From contig NZ_AZDU01000013.1 in the NCBI RefSeq assembly GCF_001434815.1, positions 1 to 43,429 of the forward strand: 43,429 nucleotides of DNA, written 5' to 3'. Below the pieces are notes generated by a model. It ran no database searches. It worked only from the letters and a program-made list of their open reading frames with translations, and had not been told where the DNA came from. Of the stretch, positions 1 through 8,242 are shown in pieces; within the stretch, counting starts at the first letter, position 1, and each line of letters opens with the position of its first letter. Source of the stretch: Lactobacillus equicursoris DSM 19284 = JCM 14600 = CIP 110162 (GTDB taxonomy: Bacteria > Bacillota > Bacilli > Lactobacillales > Lactobacillaceae). A program made the translations under genes and the position numbers.

Positions 1-29
1 AAAGTCAATGCCTTAACTTAATGACATTG
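1..29. repeat. Terminal inverted repeat, left copy (likely IS end)
   Basis: The first 29 bases are the exact reverse complement of the last 29 bases of the window (43401-43429). Read inward from its outer boundary, each copy starts CAATGTCATTAAGTTAAGGC and runs off the window. Identity stops at the inner boundary of both copies. A sequence repeated at both ends of a contig, pointing outward, is what an assembler leaves when it breaks at copies of one insertion sequence. No transposase lies inside the window, so the IS family cannot be named. Confidence 0.7.
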
Positions 30-70
30 ATCCGTTTGGATGACTTCTTTTTTGATTGCTTGCGAATAGA

Positions 71-535
71 CTAACGGTCTAAGCCTGCAGTGTTGTGACG
101 AACGACTAAAACGTCGCAGTCAGCGGTTCTAGTGATGTATTCTGTAACGCTGCCGATCAAGAGTCTTTCAACCGCGTTTAAGCCAGTAGCCCCAACCACG
201 ATCAAGTCAATATCGTGCTTCTTAGGGAATTCCCGGCTGATGATTGACTTCGGTGACCCAAATTCAATTGAGTAGTGAACTTCCTTAACGCCGGCATCAA
301 CGGCTTCTTGGTAGTACTTTTCCATCTTCTTCTTGGCATCATTGGAAACTTGTTCAACCATGGCTGAGTCAAAGCTGGAGACGTTTTGGAAAGAGCGAGT
401 ATCGATTACGTGCAGGATTTCCAAAGTGGCGTTCATGTGCTTGGCTACCGTGACTGCTTTCTTGAAGGCCAAATCAGCTTCCTTTGAGCCATCGACAGCA
501 ACTTGAATGTGTTTGTATTGATATTGCTTAGTCAT
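71..535 (-). CDS. Universal stress protein, UspA family
   Basis: The 154-aa product is a single Usp domain, the usual length for a stand-alone UspA-type protein of the cytoplasm. The N-terminal strand carries VAVDGS (about residues 12-17). The C-terminal part carries the full ATP-binding signature G115-x2-G118-x9-G128-S, so this should be the nucleotide-binding type of Usp. Family members are linked to stress survival, but the precise role is generally unknown. I use the ATG at 535 rather than an in-frame GTG at 544, because GGAAGAGGTG lies six bases before the ATG and would overlap the GTG. The gene is probably monocistronic. Confidence 0.9.
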   Translation of the reverse strand: MTKQYQYKHIQVAVDGSKEADLAFKKAVTVAKHMNATLEILHVIDTRSFQNVSSFDSAMVEQVSNDAKKKMEKYYQEAVDAGVKEVHYSIEFGSPKSIISREFPKKHDIDLIVVGATGLNAVERLLIGSVTEYITRTADCDVLVVRHNTAGLDR

Positions 536-558
536 TTTTAACACCTCTTCCTACTCCT

Positions 559-564
559 ATTTTA
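559..564 (-). promoter_or_regulatory. Possible promoter of the universal stress protein gene
   Basis: On the minus strand TGG-TAAAAT forms an extended -10 with weak -35 similarity (TTAAAA) 17 bases upstream. It lies 24 bases before the start codon. Assignment is by eye only. Confidence 0.4.
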
Positions 565-601
565 CCAAAAAAATGAAAGCATTTTAATAGTTTTTTCCAT
601 C

Positions 602-886
602 TCACTGCTGGTTTTGTGAAGGCAAAAGCGCAAAGGCGAAAATGACGCCAGATCCAAGGAAGAGGGTAATTAAATTCAGGTACTTGTTGGGCATAAAGAG
701 CAGGATAATCCCTATGATGCTGACAGCCAAGAGAGCAATGGAGCAGGCCGTCAGCAAGGTATGCAGGCCAGGATTGCCAGCGACGTCAAAGACTAGGAAG
801 GCGCCGTTTCTGCGGTGCCAGAGGTACCAGGAGGTGAGGAGGAGCATCAAGATGAAGATCCCCATGAAGATGCGAATGTAGAGCAT
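602..886 (-). CDS. Small three-helix membrane protein, function unknown
   Basis: I do not recognise this 94-aa protein. It has three clear hydrophobic segments, at about residues 3-22, 44-65 and 70-88, separated by a short polar loop carrying WHRRNGAFLVFDVAGN. It should sit in the cytoplasmic membrane with very little soluble mass. It has an ATG start with a weak GAGAAAG ribosome site. It stops 66 bases before the stress protein gene, which appears to have its own promoter. The hydrophobicity pattern and start make a real gene likely; no role can be inferred. Confidence 0.7.
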   Translation of the reverse strand: MLYIRIFMGIFILMLLLTSWYLWHRRNGAFLVFDVAGNPGLHTLLTACSIALLAVSIIGIILLFMPNKYLNLITLFLGSGVIFAFALLPSQNQQ

Positions 887-923
887 TAAACCAACTTTCT
901 CTTTCTAAAAAATATTGTATATA

Positions 924-950
924 CAAAAAAACGGCCCATTTGGGCCGCCT
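924..950 (-). terminator. Intrinsic terminator after the candidate 6S RNA
   Basis: A GC-rich hairpin (CGGCCCA-TT-TGGGCCG, 932-947) is followed on the minus strand by a run of T (plus-strand A run 924-931). It lies just beyond the closing stem of the candidate RNA. Confidence 0.75.
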
Positions 951-960
951 TTATTATCTA

Positions 961-1158
961 AGAAAATCCGAGTTGACCAAAGCATAAATGGCGCTTGTTG
1001 ATCCCGTAAAAAAATCACAAAATCCGGCCCATCGCGCAGTGAATATGGATTCTGCCAAGGCAGCATTCCGATTCAGTAGTTACTGACAGGCCACCACGTC
1101 CTTAAGTTTGATCGGTCAACTAATTTACAAATAAGCTTCTGACGATCAACTCAGATCA
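961..1158 (-). ncRNA. ssrS: Candidate 6S RNA
   Basis: The space between rarA and the small membrane protein gene has no good reading frame but looks like a dedicated RNA gene. A near-consensus minus-strand promoter (1165-1193) predicts a start near 1158. From there GATCTGAGTTGATC (plus 1144-1157) pairs over 14 bp, counting G-U pairs, with GGTCAACTCGGATT (plus 965-978), so the two ends of a roughly 195-nt RNA close into one long stem. Inside is an apical hairpin around GCTGCC-TT-GGCAG. A terminator follows. Long rod shape, length and closed ends fit 6S RNA, which sequesters sigma-A RNA polymerase, and 6S genes often lie near rarA in Firmicutes. No covariance search was done, so another structured RNA is possible. 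Confidence 0.6.
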
Positions 1159-1164
1159 CTTATT

Positions 1165-1193
1165 ATAATATAGAAAGCCCTGCCTCTTGTCAA
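1165..1193 (-). promoter_or_regulatory. Strong promoter for the candidate 6S RNA
   Basis: On the minus strand TTGACA (plus 1188-1193), a 17-base spacer and TATTAT (plus 1165-1170) make a near-consensus sigma-A promoter. It lies just after the rarA stop and points into the non-coding region, not into a gene. Confidence 0.75.
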
Positions 1194-1218
1194 GAGCGAA
1201 AATAGCGCTTACAAAATC

Positions 1219-2544
1219 TTAATCTTTTTTCTCTGCTTTCCTGGCTCTTTTGAGGCCATCGGCCTGCATTTGGTGCAAGAGCTCGTACTGCTTTTTAAAA
1301 GCACCCTCATACTTGCTCTCGCCCTTAGGCTGGAAGTACTGCTTGCCGACCAGCTTATTAGGCAGGTACTGCTGCGGCACCCAGTCGCCAGGGTAGTCAT
1401 GCGGATAGATGTAGCCCGTGCCATGGCCCAGCTTTGCCGCGCCTTGGTAGTGGGCATCTTTTAAATTATCTGGTATTTGGCCGATATTAGCCTCTCTCAC
1501 GTCGGTCAGGGCCTGGTCTACGGCTGCCATCGCCGAGTTGCTCTTTGGGGACAGACAGAGCTCGATAACGGCATTTGCCAAAGGGATCCGTGCTTCTGGC
1601 AGGCCCAGCTGCTGGGCGCTTTGGACAGCTAGAGCGGTCCGCTCGCAGGCAGGCGGATTGGCCAGGCCAATGTCTTCATAGGCAATAACGGTGAGTCGAC
1701 GACAAATGGAAATCAGGTCGCCGGATTCGATCAAGCGGGCCAGGTAGTGGAGGGCGGCATCGGTGTCAGAGCCTCGGATGGACTTTTGAAAGGCGGAAAC
1801 CAGGTCATAGTGACCATCCCCATCCTTGTCAAAATTTTGCGCCTTCATCTGGAGCGAATCTGCCATTTCTTCCAGACCAATGGTGAAGGCTTCCGTATCC
1901 TTGCCATCGTTTGCTAGCTCTTGCTTGGTTGACAGGACGGCCAGTTCCAGGCTGTTTAGGGTTGAGCGCAGATCCCCGTTCCCTTTTTCGGCTAAAAATT
2001 TTCCTGCTTCTTCGGTCAGTTTGGCGTGGTATTTGCCAAGGCCTCGCTCTTCATCGGTCAAGGCCCGGTTGACGGCAGTCAGGACATCGGCTTCACTCAA
2101 GGTCTTCAGCTCAAAAATCTGGCAGCGCGACCGAATGGCAGGGGAGATAGCTAGGTAGGGATTTTCCGTCGTGGCCCCGACCAAGATAACCTGTCCGCTT
2201 TCTAGCAAGGGCAGCAAGAAGTCCTGCTTGACCTTGTTTAAGCGGTGAATTTCGTCTAAAAGCAAAATCACGGTTCCGCTCATCTTGCCTTCAGCCGCTA
2301 CTTGTGCCAGTTCCTTTTGCCCATCGGTTGCAGCATTTAGCTGGCGAAAGGCGTATTTGGTTGAACCCGCGATGGCGCTGGCGATGCTGGTTTTGCCGAT
2401 GCCAGGCGGGCCGTAGAGAATCATGGAAGACAGGCGGTGGGCTTCGACCATCCGGCGGATGATCTTATGAGGCCCAACCAGGTGCTGCTGGCCGACCACT
2501 TCATCTAAGTCGCGGGGCCGCATGCGGTAGGCTAAGGGCTTCAC
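1219..2544 (-). CDS. rarA: Replication-associated recombination protein RarA (MgsA), AAA+ ATPase
   Basis: RarA is a clamp-loader-like AAA+ ATPase that acts at stalled replication forks and single-strand gaps. The 441-aa length is normal. Visible motifs are Walker A GPPGIGKT (about 45-52), Walker B ILLLDE (93-98), sensor 1 GATTEN (123-128) and an SRC arginine-finger region (139-141). The rest is the helical tetramerisation domain. The start is GTG at 2544, giving the family-typical MKPLAYRMRP beginning; it overlaps the yueI stop by four bases, so the two are probably co-translated. It is the last gene of the yueI-rarA unit. Confidence 0.95.
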   Translation of the reverse strand: MKPLAYRMRPRDLDEVVGQQHLVGPHKIIRRMVEAHRLSSMILYGPPGIGKTSIASAIAGSTKYAFRQLNAATDGQKELAQVAAEGKMSGTVILLLDEIHRLNKVKQDFLLPLLESGQVILVGATTENPYLAISPAIRSRCQIFELKTLSEADVLTAVNRALTDEERGLGKYHAKLTEEAGKFLAEKGNGDLRSTLNSLELAVLSTKQELANDGKDTEAFTIGLEEMADSLQMKAQNFDKDGDGHYDLVSAFQKSIRGSDTDAALHYLARLIESGDLISICRRLTVIAYEDIGLANPPACERTALAVQSAQQLGLPEARIPLANAVIELCLSPKSNSAMAAVDQALTDVREANIGQIPDNLKDAHYQGAAKLGHGTGYIYPHDYPGDWVPQQYLPNKLVGKQYFQPKGESKYEGAFKKQYELLHQMQADGLKRARKAEKKD

Positions 2545-3005
2545 TTTTGATCACCAAACAATCTTTCAAATAAGCCTTTCTTTTTCGGAGCTGGCAATTT
2601 TTCTTTGGGCAATTCTGGTGGGTAGACTTGGCCAATCTCAACCCGCATCTGGTTAATTGCCGTCTTTGACACAACCAAGATGGCCGAGTCGTCATCGCCC
2701 GTTTTGGCCGTATCATCGTTAACCAGGCGGAAAGGAATGCCCAGCTTGCTGGCCTGACTCTCAATCTTGCCCACAAAGGCCGGATTAGGCGTGTTGCCAT
2801 TGATCAAGATGGTATAGCCCTGGTAGTCTTTTAAATGCGCTAAAAACAGCTGGGTGAGGGCAGGGTCTTGGCACTCTGTTAAATTCATGCGGAGGTAGAC
2901 CCGTTCTCTTAAAGAGCCCAGGTAGCGGCGCCGTTCGTCGGGCTTGGTTTGCGGGGTAATGCCGCTTGCCGCGTATTCAACTCTTTTCTCTAAGTCTTCA
3001 GACAT
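2541..3005 (-). CDS. YueI family protein (DUF1694)
   Basis: The 154-aa cytoplasmic protein matches the YueI/DUF1694 family, whose function is unknown. It begins with a polar LEKRVEYAASGITPQTKPDE segment, has an alpha/beta core, and ends in a basic tail KKKGLFERLFGDQK typical of the family. The start ATG at 3005 has a GAAAGGGG ribosome site upstream. It overlaps rarA by four bases and is probably transcribed with it from the promoter at 3052-3057. Confidence 0.8.
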   Translation of the reverse strand: MSEDLEKRVEYAASGITPQTKPDERRRYLGSLRERVYLRMNLTECQDPALTQLFLAHLKDYQGYTILINGNTPNPAFVGKIESQASKLGIPFRLVNDDTAKTGDDDSAILVVSKTAINQMRVEIGQVYPPELPKEKLPAPKKKGLFERLFGDQK

Positions 3006-3051
3006 CTGTTTCCCCTTTCTATTTTGAAAAAAATAAATCGTCTTTTTCCTA

Positions 3052-3057
3052 ATTATA
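3052..3057 (-). promoter_or_regulatory. Extended -10 promoter for yueI-rarA
   Basis: Minus-strand TGC-TATAAT lies between the rpsD terminator and yueI, with no convincing -35. The same extended -10 form recurs upstream of mreB and the histidine phosphatase gene. Confidence 0.5.
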
Positions 3058-3082
3058 GCAAGTTTAAGGGGTTTTTAGGCAA

Positions 3083-3113
3083 GAAAAAAGCCTCTCCCCA
3101 CAGGGGAAAGGCT
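3083..3113 (-). terminator. Intrinsic terminator of rpsD
   Basis: On the minus strand AGCCTTTCCCC and GGGGAGAGGCT form an 11-bp stem (one G-U) around a TGT loop (plus 3089-3113), followed by a T run. It separates rpsD from yueI. Confidence 0.85.
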
Positions 3114-3130
3114 TTGAAGCAGGCGATGAA

Positions 3131-3742
3131 TTACAGCAACTTGTTGTAGTATTCAACAACCAAGGCTTCGTCAATTTCTGGTTCCATTTCGTCACGTTCT
3201 GGGAAACGAACCAATTGACCTTCCATCTTGTCTTCGTCAAATGAAACAAATGATGGACGTGAAGCAGTAGCTTCCAAAGCGTCCTTAACTTGTTGCAAGT
3301 TCTTTGACTTTTCCTTCAAGCTAATGGTTTGACCAACCTTAACTTCGTATGAAGGAATGTCAACGCGCTTGCCATCAACAGTGATGTGGCCGTGGTTTAC
3401 CAATTGACGAGCTTGTTCACGAGTAGTAGCAAGACCCAAACGGTAAACAACGTTGTCCAAACGACGTTCAAGCAAGATCATGAAGTTGGTACCGTGTTGG
3501 CCTTCACGGATCTTACCAGCGCGTTCAAACAAAGTACGGAATTGGCGTTCGTTCAAGCCGAACATCCAACGCAGCTTTTGCTTTTCGTGCAATTGCATAC
3601 CGTATTCTGAAAGACGGCCACGTTGGTTAGGACCGTGTTGACCTGGAGCGTATGAACGACGAGCAAGTTCCTTGCCAGTGCCTGACAATGAGATGCCTAA
3701 TCTTCTTGAGCGCTTCCAACTTGGACCAGTGTATCTTGACAT
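3131..3742 (-). CDS. rpsD: 30S ribosomal protein S4
   Basis: S4 is a primary 16S rRNA binding protein that starts 30S assembly. The product is 203 aa, starting [20 protein letters not shown], with the S4 RNA-binding domain at about 93-155. It has no cysteine, so it is the zinc-free form. I chose the ATG at 3742, preceded by GGAGGAATTTTAT; an in-frame ATG at 3757 would add five residues not seen in the family and would overlap the ribosome site. It is a single-gene unit with its own promoter, long leader and terminator, consistent with S4 autoregulation in Firmicutes. Confidence 0.97.
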   Translation of the reverse strand: MSRYTGPSWKRSRRLGISLSGTGKELARRSYAPGQHGPNQRGRLSEYGMQLHEKQKLRWMFGLNERQFRTLFERAGKIREGQHGTNFMILLERRLDNVVYRLGLATTREQARQLVNHGHITVDGKRVDIPSYEVKVGQTISLKEKSKNLQQVKDALEATASRPSFVSFDEDKMEGQLVRFPERDEMEPEIDEALVVEYYNKLL

Positions 3743-3918
3743 ATAAAATTCCTCCAATAAAAATTAATAAAATTCTTGGAGTAAAATATCACAATATAAG
3801 TTCAACATTCGTGCATCTTGAGTTTACATTTTCACCCGTGCAGCGTGGGTTACTCGTTCACTTAGGCGTCCCAAGATGTTGACGTTCTTGTCACTTATGG
3901 CTGCAAATATTTTACACG
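3743..3918 (-). promoter_or_regulatory. rpsD 5' leader, probable S4 autoregulatory RNA
   Basis: About 175 nt separate the predicted start of transcription from the rpsD start codon, which is long for a ribosomal protein gene. The minus-strand RNA can pair CATCTTGGG with CTCAAGATG and has an inner ACCC/GGGT hairpin, giving a branched structure ahead of an A/T-rich stretch and the ribosome site. rpsD leaders that bind S4 are known in Bacillus; the match here is by position and foldability only. Confidence 0.5.
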
Positions 3919-3924
3919 TTGACC

Positions 3925-3953
3925 ATTATAAGGGGTTTGGCAGGATAAAGCAA
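3925..3953 (-). promoter_or_regulatory. rpsD promoter
   Basis: On the minus strand TTGCTT (plus 3948-3953), 17 bases and a perfect TATAAT (plus 3925-3930). It is divergent from the ezrA promoter about 90 bp away. Confidence 0.65.
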
Positions 3954-4012
3954 GGAAAAAGATAAAAAAGCACAGAAAGTATTTATCTAAGAAAATATTT
4001 TTAGCCGGAGTT

Positions 4013-4021
4013 TGGTATAAT
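4013..4021 (+). promoter_or_regulatory. ezrA promoter, extended -10
   Basis: TGG-TATAAT lies 25 bp before the ezrA start. The region 17 bp upstream is only A/T-rich, with no clear -35. Confidence 0.55.
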
Positions 4022-4046
4022 GAAGTAAAGTTCGGAGGAGAAAGTT

Positions 4047-5765
4047 ATGTCATCAACACAATCTCTACTACTCATCACGATCATTATTGCAATTATTGTC
4101 GCTGTAGCCGCGATGCTCATCGTCAACCGCCACCAGCTCCAGGAAATTGAAGAGCTGGACAACGATTTGGGCAACATGGAAGACCTTCACCTTGAGCGGG
4201 CCATCAGCAAGCTGGACCAAATGGAGCTGGCTGGGGAGAGTCTAGCAACCTTGACCACCTGGAAGAAGAGCTATGAAAAGGCAGCGGAGGCTTTTCCAGA
4301 AATCCAGCGCCTGATTGAGGAGGGGGCTGACGAAAATGCCCGCTACCGCTTAGTTAAGGCTCACCAAGACATCAAGCAGGCTCAAGAGCTTCTCGATGCG
4401 ATCAGCGAAGATATCAAAAATTCTGCCGACGTCTTCACCCAGTTGCTAGAATCCAACCGGGAAAACCAGGCTCTTTACGATGAGCTGATGAAGACCTACC
4501 GGGAAATGCGGAAGGAAATTTTGGCTGCTTCCTTTGACTACAGCTCGGCTTTAGAGGAAATCGAAAACCGTCTGTCAGCCATGGAAGAAGACTTTGCCCA
4601 AGCTAAGAACCTTTCAGCCCAAGGCGATCACGTGGAAGCCAAGCGGGTCTTGTCCAAGATTCGGGCAGCTTTAGACAGTTTGGGCAAGCAACTGCCAGAA
4701 GTTAAAAAAGATCAGCACGAACTAGAGACGGTTTTTGCCGAGCAATTATCGGAAATTGCCGATGCCTACAAGAAGATGCGGTCTGAAAAATACAGCTTTG
4801 GCAGCCTGGACATCTTGCTAGAAATCAAGCAAAGCAATGATCAGATTGAGAAATCCCTCCAAGACCTGGCAAAACTGGACTTAGATGCCTGTGAAAAGGG
4901 GATGAAGAAGGTCGACAAGGAAATCGATACCTTGTACAAGATCCTGGAAAAGGAATACCGGGCACGGCCTTTTGTCGAAGAAAACCTAGACAAGCTGCAA
5001 AATCTCCTGGCCCACCAGCAAGTAGTCAGCCAGCAATTGGTCAAAAAATTGCGGCATATTGATGAAAGCTACGAGTTGACCCACGGCGAGCTAGACGAAG
5101 CCCGGGGCCTTGAGCGTGAGGTCCACAAGATGGATTCTGACTACATTAGAAGCAGTCAAAAGATTGCCGATGGCAATGCCGTTTATTCGGAAGTTGAAAG
5201 TACCTGGGTCCGGATCTTGAATCGCCTAAGCGAAATTGGTCAGCGCCAGCAAGAGCTCTCAGAAGCAGTGGATGGCCTTTATGAAGCTGAAGAAGTGGCC
5301 CACCGCTCTATCAAGGAATTTAAGCAAGAAGTCTCCCTGATCTATAGACGCTTGAGCCGGCACCAGCTGCCAGGGATCCCAGATGCCTTTTTGCAGATGT
5401 ACACCTTGGTCATCAATGAAATCAGCAAGACGACCGGCGAACTCAATCAGATCCGGATCAACATGGAAAAAATCTCCCAAGAACTGGTGCAGATTTCTGA
5501 TGACGTGGACCGGCTGAAAAAAGATGCCGCTGACATCGTCAATTCGGCAGATCTTTTTGAATTGACTATGCAATACTCCAACAAGTTCTTGGACAATGAA
5601 GGGGTGGTTCGGGCTAGAAAAGCGGCGATGAAACTTTATGACCGCGACTACAACTATAAAGACGCCCTAGACACGATCGCCACGGCAGTTGAGCGGGTTG
5701 ACCCTGGCAGCTACCAGCGGATCGAAAATGCCTATTACCAAGAGCAAAAAGAAATGCTGGATTAA
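4047..5765 (+). CDS. ezrA: Septation ring formation regulator EzrA
   Basis: EzrA is a membrane-anchored, spectrin-like protein that limits FtsZ ring assembly away from mid-cell and links the ring to cell wall synthesis. The 572-aa product is near the family length. A single N-terminal transmembrane helix (about 6-26) is followed almost entirely by charged, heptad-like helical sequence, as expected for EzrA coiled-coil repeats. The ATG at 4047 follows CGGAGGAGAAAG. It is a single gene with its own promoter and terminator, divergent from rpsD, as often seen in Firmicutes. Confidence 0.93.
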   Translation: MSSTQSLLLITIIIAIIVAVAAMLIVNRHQLQEIEELDNDLGNMEDLHLERAISKLDQMELAGESLATLTTWKKSYEKAAEAFPEIQRLIEEGADENARYRLVKAHQDIKQAQELLDAISEDIKNSADVFTQLLESNRENQALYDELMKTYREMRKEILAASFDYSSALEEIENRLSAMEEDFAQAKNLSAQGDHVEAKRVLSKIRAALDSLGKQLPEVKKDQHELETVFAEQLSEIADAYKKMRSEKYSFGSLDILLEIKQSNDQIEKSLQDLAKLDLDACEKGMKKVDKEIDTLYKILEKEYRARPFVEENLDKLQNLLAHQQVVSQQLVKKLRHIDESYELTHGELDEARGLEREVHKMDSDYIRSSQKIADGNAVYSEVESTWVRILNRLSEIGQRQQELSEAVDGLYEAEEVAHRSIKEFKQEVSLIYRRLSRHQLPGIPDAFLQMYTLVINEISKTTGELNQIRINMEKISQELVQISDDVDRLKKDAADIVNSADLFELTMQYSNKFLDNEGVVRARKAAMKLYDRDYNYKDALDTIATAVERVDPGSYQRIENAYYQEQKEMLD

Positions 5766-5823
5766 GAGTGTAATTAATTGCAGTTAAGCGGCTTTTGGAT
5801 TAAAATTGAACATTGTTAAGATT

Positions 5824-5851
5824 AAGCGGTCAGTTGTTGGCCGCTTTTTTT
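5824..5851 (+). terminator. Intrinsic terminator after ezrA
   Basis: AAGCGGTC, a 7-base loop and GGCCGCTT form a stem followed by a T run. The T run abuts the AAGGAG ribosome site of the next gene. Confidence 0.8.
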
Positions 5852-5864
5852 AAGGAGTAAGACT

Positions 5865-7022
5865 GTGATTTATTTTGACAACAGCGCCACGACCAAGATG
5901 GCGCCAGAAGCTTTAGATACCTATAGCCAAGTCGTGACCAAGATCTGGGGCAACCCTTCCAGCTTGCACAAACTTGGCGACCGGGCCCACCAATTGCTTG
6001 AGGCTTCTCGCCGGCAGATTGCGGACCTGATGGGGGTAAAGGCAGACGAAATCTTCTTTACTTCCGGCGGGACCGAGTCCAACAACACTGCCATCAAGGG
6101 GACGGCTTGGGCCAAGCGGGAATTCGGCAAGCACCTGATTACCTCTTCAGTTGAGCATGCTTCCGTAGCCAACGCCTTTACCGAACTGGAAAACCTGGGC
6201 TTCCGGGTGACCAGACTGCCAGTTGACAAGGAAGGCCGGGTTAACCCAGAAGACCTCAAGGCTGCCCTTGACAAGGACACTACCTTGGTTTCCATCATGG
6301 GCGTCAATAACGAAGTGGGGACTATTCAGCCAATTCAAGAGATTTCTGAAATCTTGGAAGACTACCCAAACGTTCACTTCCATGTCGACAACGTTCAAGC
6401 TTTAGGAAAGGGGATTTGGGACCAAGTCTTCACCCCAAGAGTGGACATGATGAGCTTTTCTTCCCACAAGTTCCACGGTCCGCGCGGTATTGGCATCTTG
6501 TATAAAAAAGAGGGCCGGATGATCATGCCGCTATGTGAAGGCGGTGGGCAGGAAAAGGGCCTGCGGAGCGGGACCGAAAACCTGGCAGCCATTGCTGCCA
6601 TGGCCAAGGCGACCAGGCTGCTGTTAGATGGCGAAGACGAAAAGGCTGCCCGGGAATTGGCCATCAAGACCAGAATTTCAGACTACTTGAAAGACAAGCC
6701 TGGCATTCACATCTTTTCACCGCTTAAAGCTGACTTTGCGCCGCACATCTTGTGTTTTGCACTAGAAGGCATCCGGGGCGAAACCCTGGTCCACACCTTG
6801 GAAGAGCAAGACATCTTTATTTCAACGACTTCAGCCTGCTCATCCAAGACGGCTGATGAGGCTTCAACCTTAGTGGCGATGAAGACCCCAGACCCAATTG
6901 CGACTAGCGCCGTTCGCCTCAGTTTTGACGAAAGCAACACTTTGGAAGAGGCTGACCAGTTTATCGCGGTCTTTGACAAGATCTACCAGCACTTTGCCAA
7001 GATTAACCATTTAGGAGAGTAA
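5865..7022 (+). CDS. Cysteine desulfurase, NifS/IscS type, paired with ThiI
   Basis: This PLP enzyme takes sulfur from L-cysteine and holds it as a persulfide for transfer. The 385-aa fold-type I aminotransferase shows His99 (VEHAS), the PLP lysine K202 in [12 protein letters not shown] and the persulfide cysteine C325 in TTSACSSK. The start is GTG at 5865 with AAGGAG upstream. It lies three bases before thiI, so it is most likely the dedicated sulfur donor for ThiI (NifZ in Bacillus). The window has a second desulfurase at 35335-36498 next to mnmA; the two share motifs but are clearly different proteins. Confidence 0.92.
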   Translation: MIYFDNSATTKMAPEALDTYSQVVTKIWGNPSSLHKLGDRAHQLLEASRRQIADLMGVKADEIFFTSGGTESNNTAIKGTAWAKREFGKHLITSSVEHASVANAFTELENLGFRVTRLPVDKEGRVNPEDLKAALDKDTTLVSIMGVNNEVGTIQPIQEISEILEDYPNVHFHVDNVQALGKGIWDQVFTPRVDMMSFSSHKFHGPRGIGILYKKEGRMIMPLCEGGGQEKGLRSGTENLAAIAAMAKATRLLLDGEDEKAARELAIKTRISDYLKDKPGIHIFSPLKADFAPHILCFALEGIRGETLVHTLEEQDIFISTTSACSSKTADEASTLVAMKTPDPIATSAVRLSFDESNTLEEADQFIAVFDKIYQHFAKINHLGE

Positions 7023-7024
7023 AT

Positions 7025-8242
7025 TTGCAATACACAGAAATCATGATTCGCTACGGCGAATTGTCAACCAAGGGCAAGAACCGGATGGACTTCATCAACC
7101 GGCTTTCAGCCAACGTGCAAAAGGTTTTGCACGACTTCAAGGACTTAAAGATTCAAACCCACCATGACCGGATGCACATCCTGTTGAACGGAACTCCTTT
7201 TGAAGCAGTAGACGAACGCTTGAAGGTAGTCTTCGGCATCCAGACCTATTCCCCAGTCATCAAGACGGAAAAGAGCCTAGAAGCCATCGAAAAGACCGCT
7301 TTAGAGCTGATGCAGGCTACTTACAAGGAAGGCATGACCTTTAAGGTTAATACCAGAAGAAGCGACCACAAGTTTATCTATGACACCAACCAGTTGAACC
7401 AATTGGTAGCTGACTACCTCTATAACAACATGGAAGGCTTAGAAGCGGAAATGAAGCACCCGGACATGGTCTTGCGCCTGGAAGTGCGTCAAGACGGGGC
7501 CTACATTTCCAACCAGCTTCTTCACGGGGCCGGTGGGATGCCAGTTGGCACGGCCGGCAAGGCAGTGATGATGCTGTCAGGCGGGATCGACTCACCTGTT
7601 GCTTCATACTTAGCCATGAAGCGCGGCGTCAACATCGAAATGGTGCACTTTTTCTCGCCGCCTTATACCTCTGAAAAGGCCCTGGCCAAGGCCAAGGACT
7701 TGACCAGCATCTTGGCCAAGTACAGCGGCCGGATCAACTTCATCGAAGTGCCTTTTGCTGAAATTCAGGAAACCATCAAGGAAAAATTGCCGGAAGGCTA
7801 CCTGATGACCGTGCAGCGCCGCTTCATGCTGCGTTTAGCAGACATCATCAGACAAAGACGGCACGGCCTGGCCATCTTTAACGGGGAATCCGTTGGCCAA
7901 GTTGCTTCGCAAACCCTAGAATCCATGGCTGCCATCAACGATGTGACGACTACCCCAGTCATCCGCCCAGTTGCCACCATGGACAAGAACGAAATTATTG
8001 CCAAGGCTGAAGAAATCGGCACCTTTGATTTGTCTATTCAGCCATTTGAAGACTGCTGCACAATTTTTGCTCCACCGCGTCCTAAGACTAAGCCACGGGT
8101 TGACAAGGCTCGGGAATACGAAAACCGTCTGGACGTAGATGGCTTAATTGAGCGGGCTTTGGCCGGCATCAAGGTGACGCCAATTTACCCAGGTCAAAGT
8201 TTCTTAAATGACCTGTCTGAAGAAGACGCGGACCTCCTTTAA
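7025..8242 (+). CDS. thiI: tRNA 4-thiouridine synthase ThiI
   Basis: ThiI adenylates U8 of tRNA and inserts sulfur to give s4U, and is often also linked to thiamine thiazole synthesis. The 405-aa protein has an N-terminal ferredoxin-like part, a THUMP domain (about 60-165) and a PP-loop ATP pyrophosphatase with SGGIDS at 185-190. It lacks the C-terminal rhodanese domain of the E. coli enzyme, as is normal in Firmicutes, so it depends on the desulfurase encoded just upstream. The start is TTG at 7025 after GGAGAG. Its stop overlaps the rsuA start by one base. Confidence 0.95.
   Translation: MQYTEIMIRYGELSTKGKNRMDFINRLSANVQKVLHDFKDLKIQTHHDRMHILLNGTPFEAVDERLKVVFGIQTYSPVIKTEKSLEAIEKTALELMQATYKEGMTFKVNTRRSDHKFIYDTNQLNQLVADYLYNNMEGLEAEMKHPDMVLRLEVRQDGAYISNQLLHGAGGMPVGTAGKAVMMLSGGIDSPVASYLAMKRGVNIEMVHFFSPPYTSEKALAKAKDLTSILAKYSGRINFIEVPFAEIQETIKEKLPEGYLMTVQRRFMLRLADIIRQRRHGLAIFNGESVGQVASQTLESMAAINDVTTTPVIRPVATMDKNEIIAKAEEIGTFDLSIQPFEDCCTIFAPPRPKTKPRVDKAREYENRLDVDGLIERALAGIKVTPIYPGQSFLNDLSEEDADLL

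Noticed and set aside
642-881. Plus-strand 79-codon frame opposite the small membrane protein gene
   Set aside because: Its product is basic and Met/Arg-rich with no ribosome site; the minus-strand frame has a convincing membrane pattern and start.
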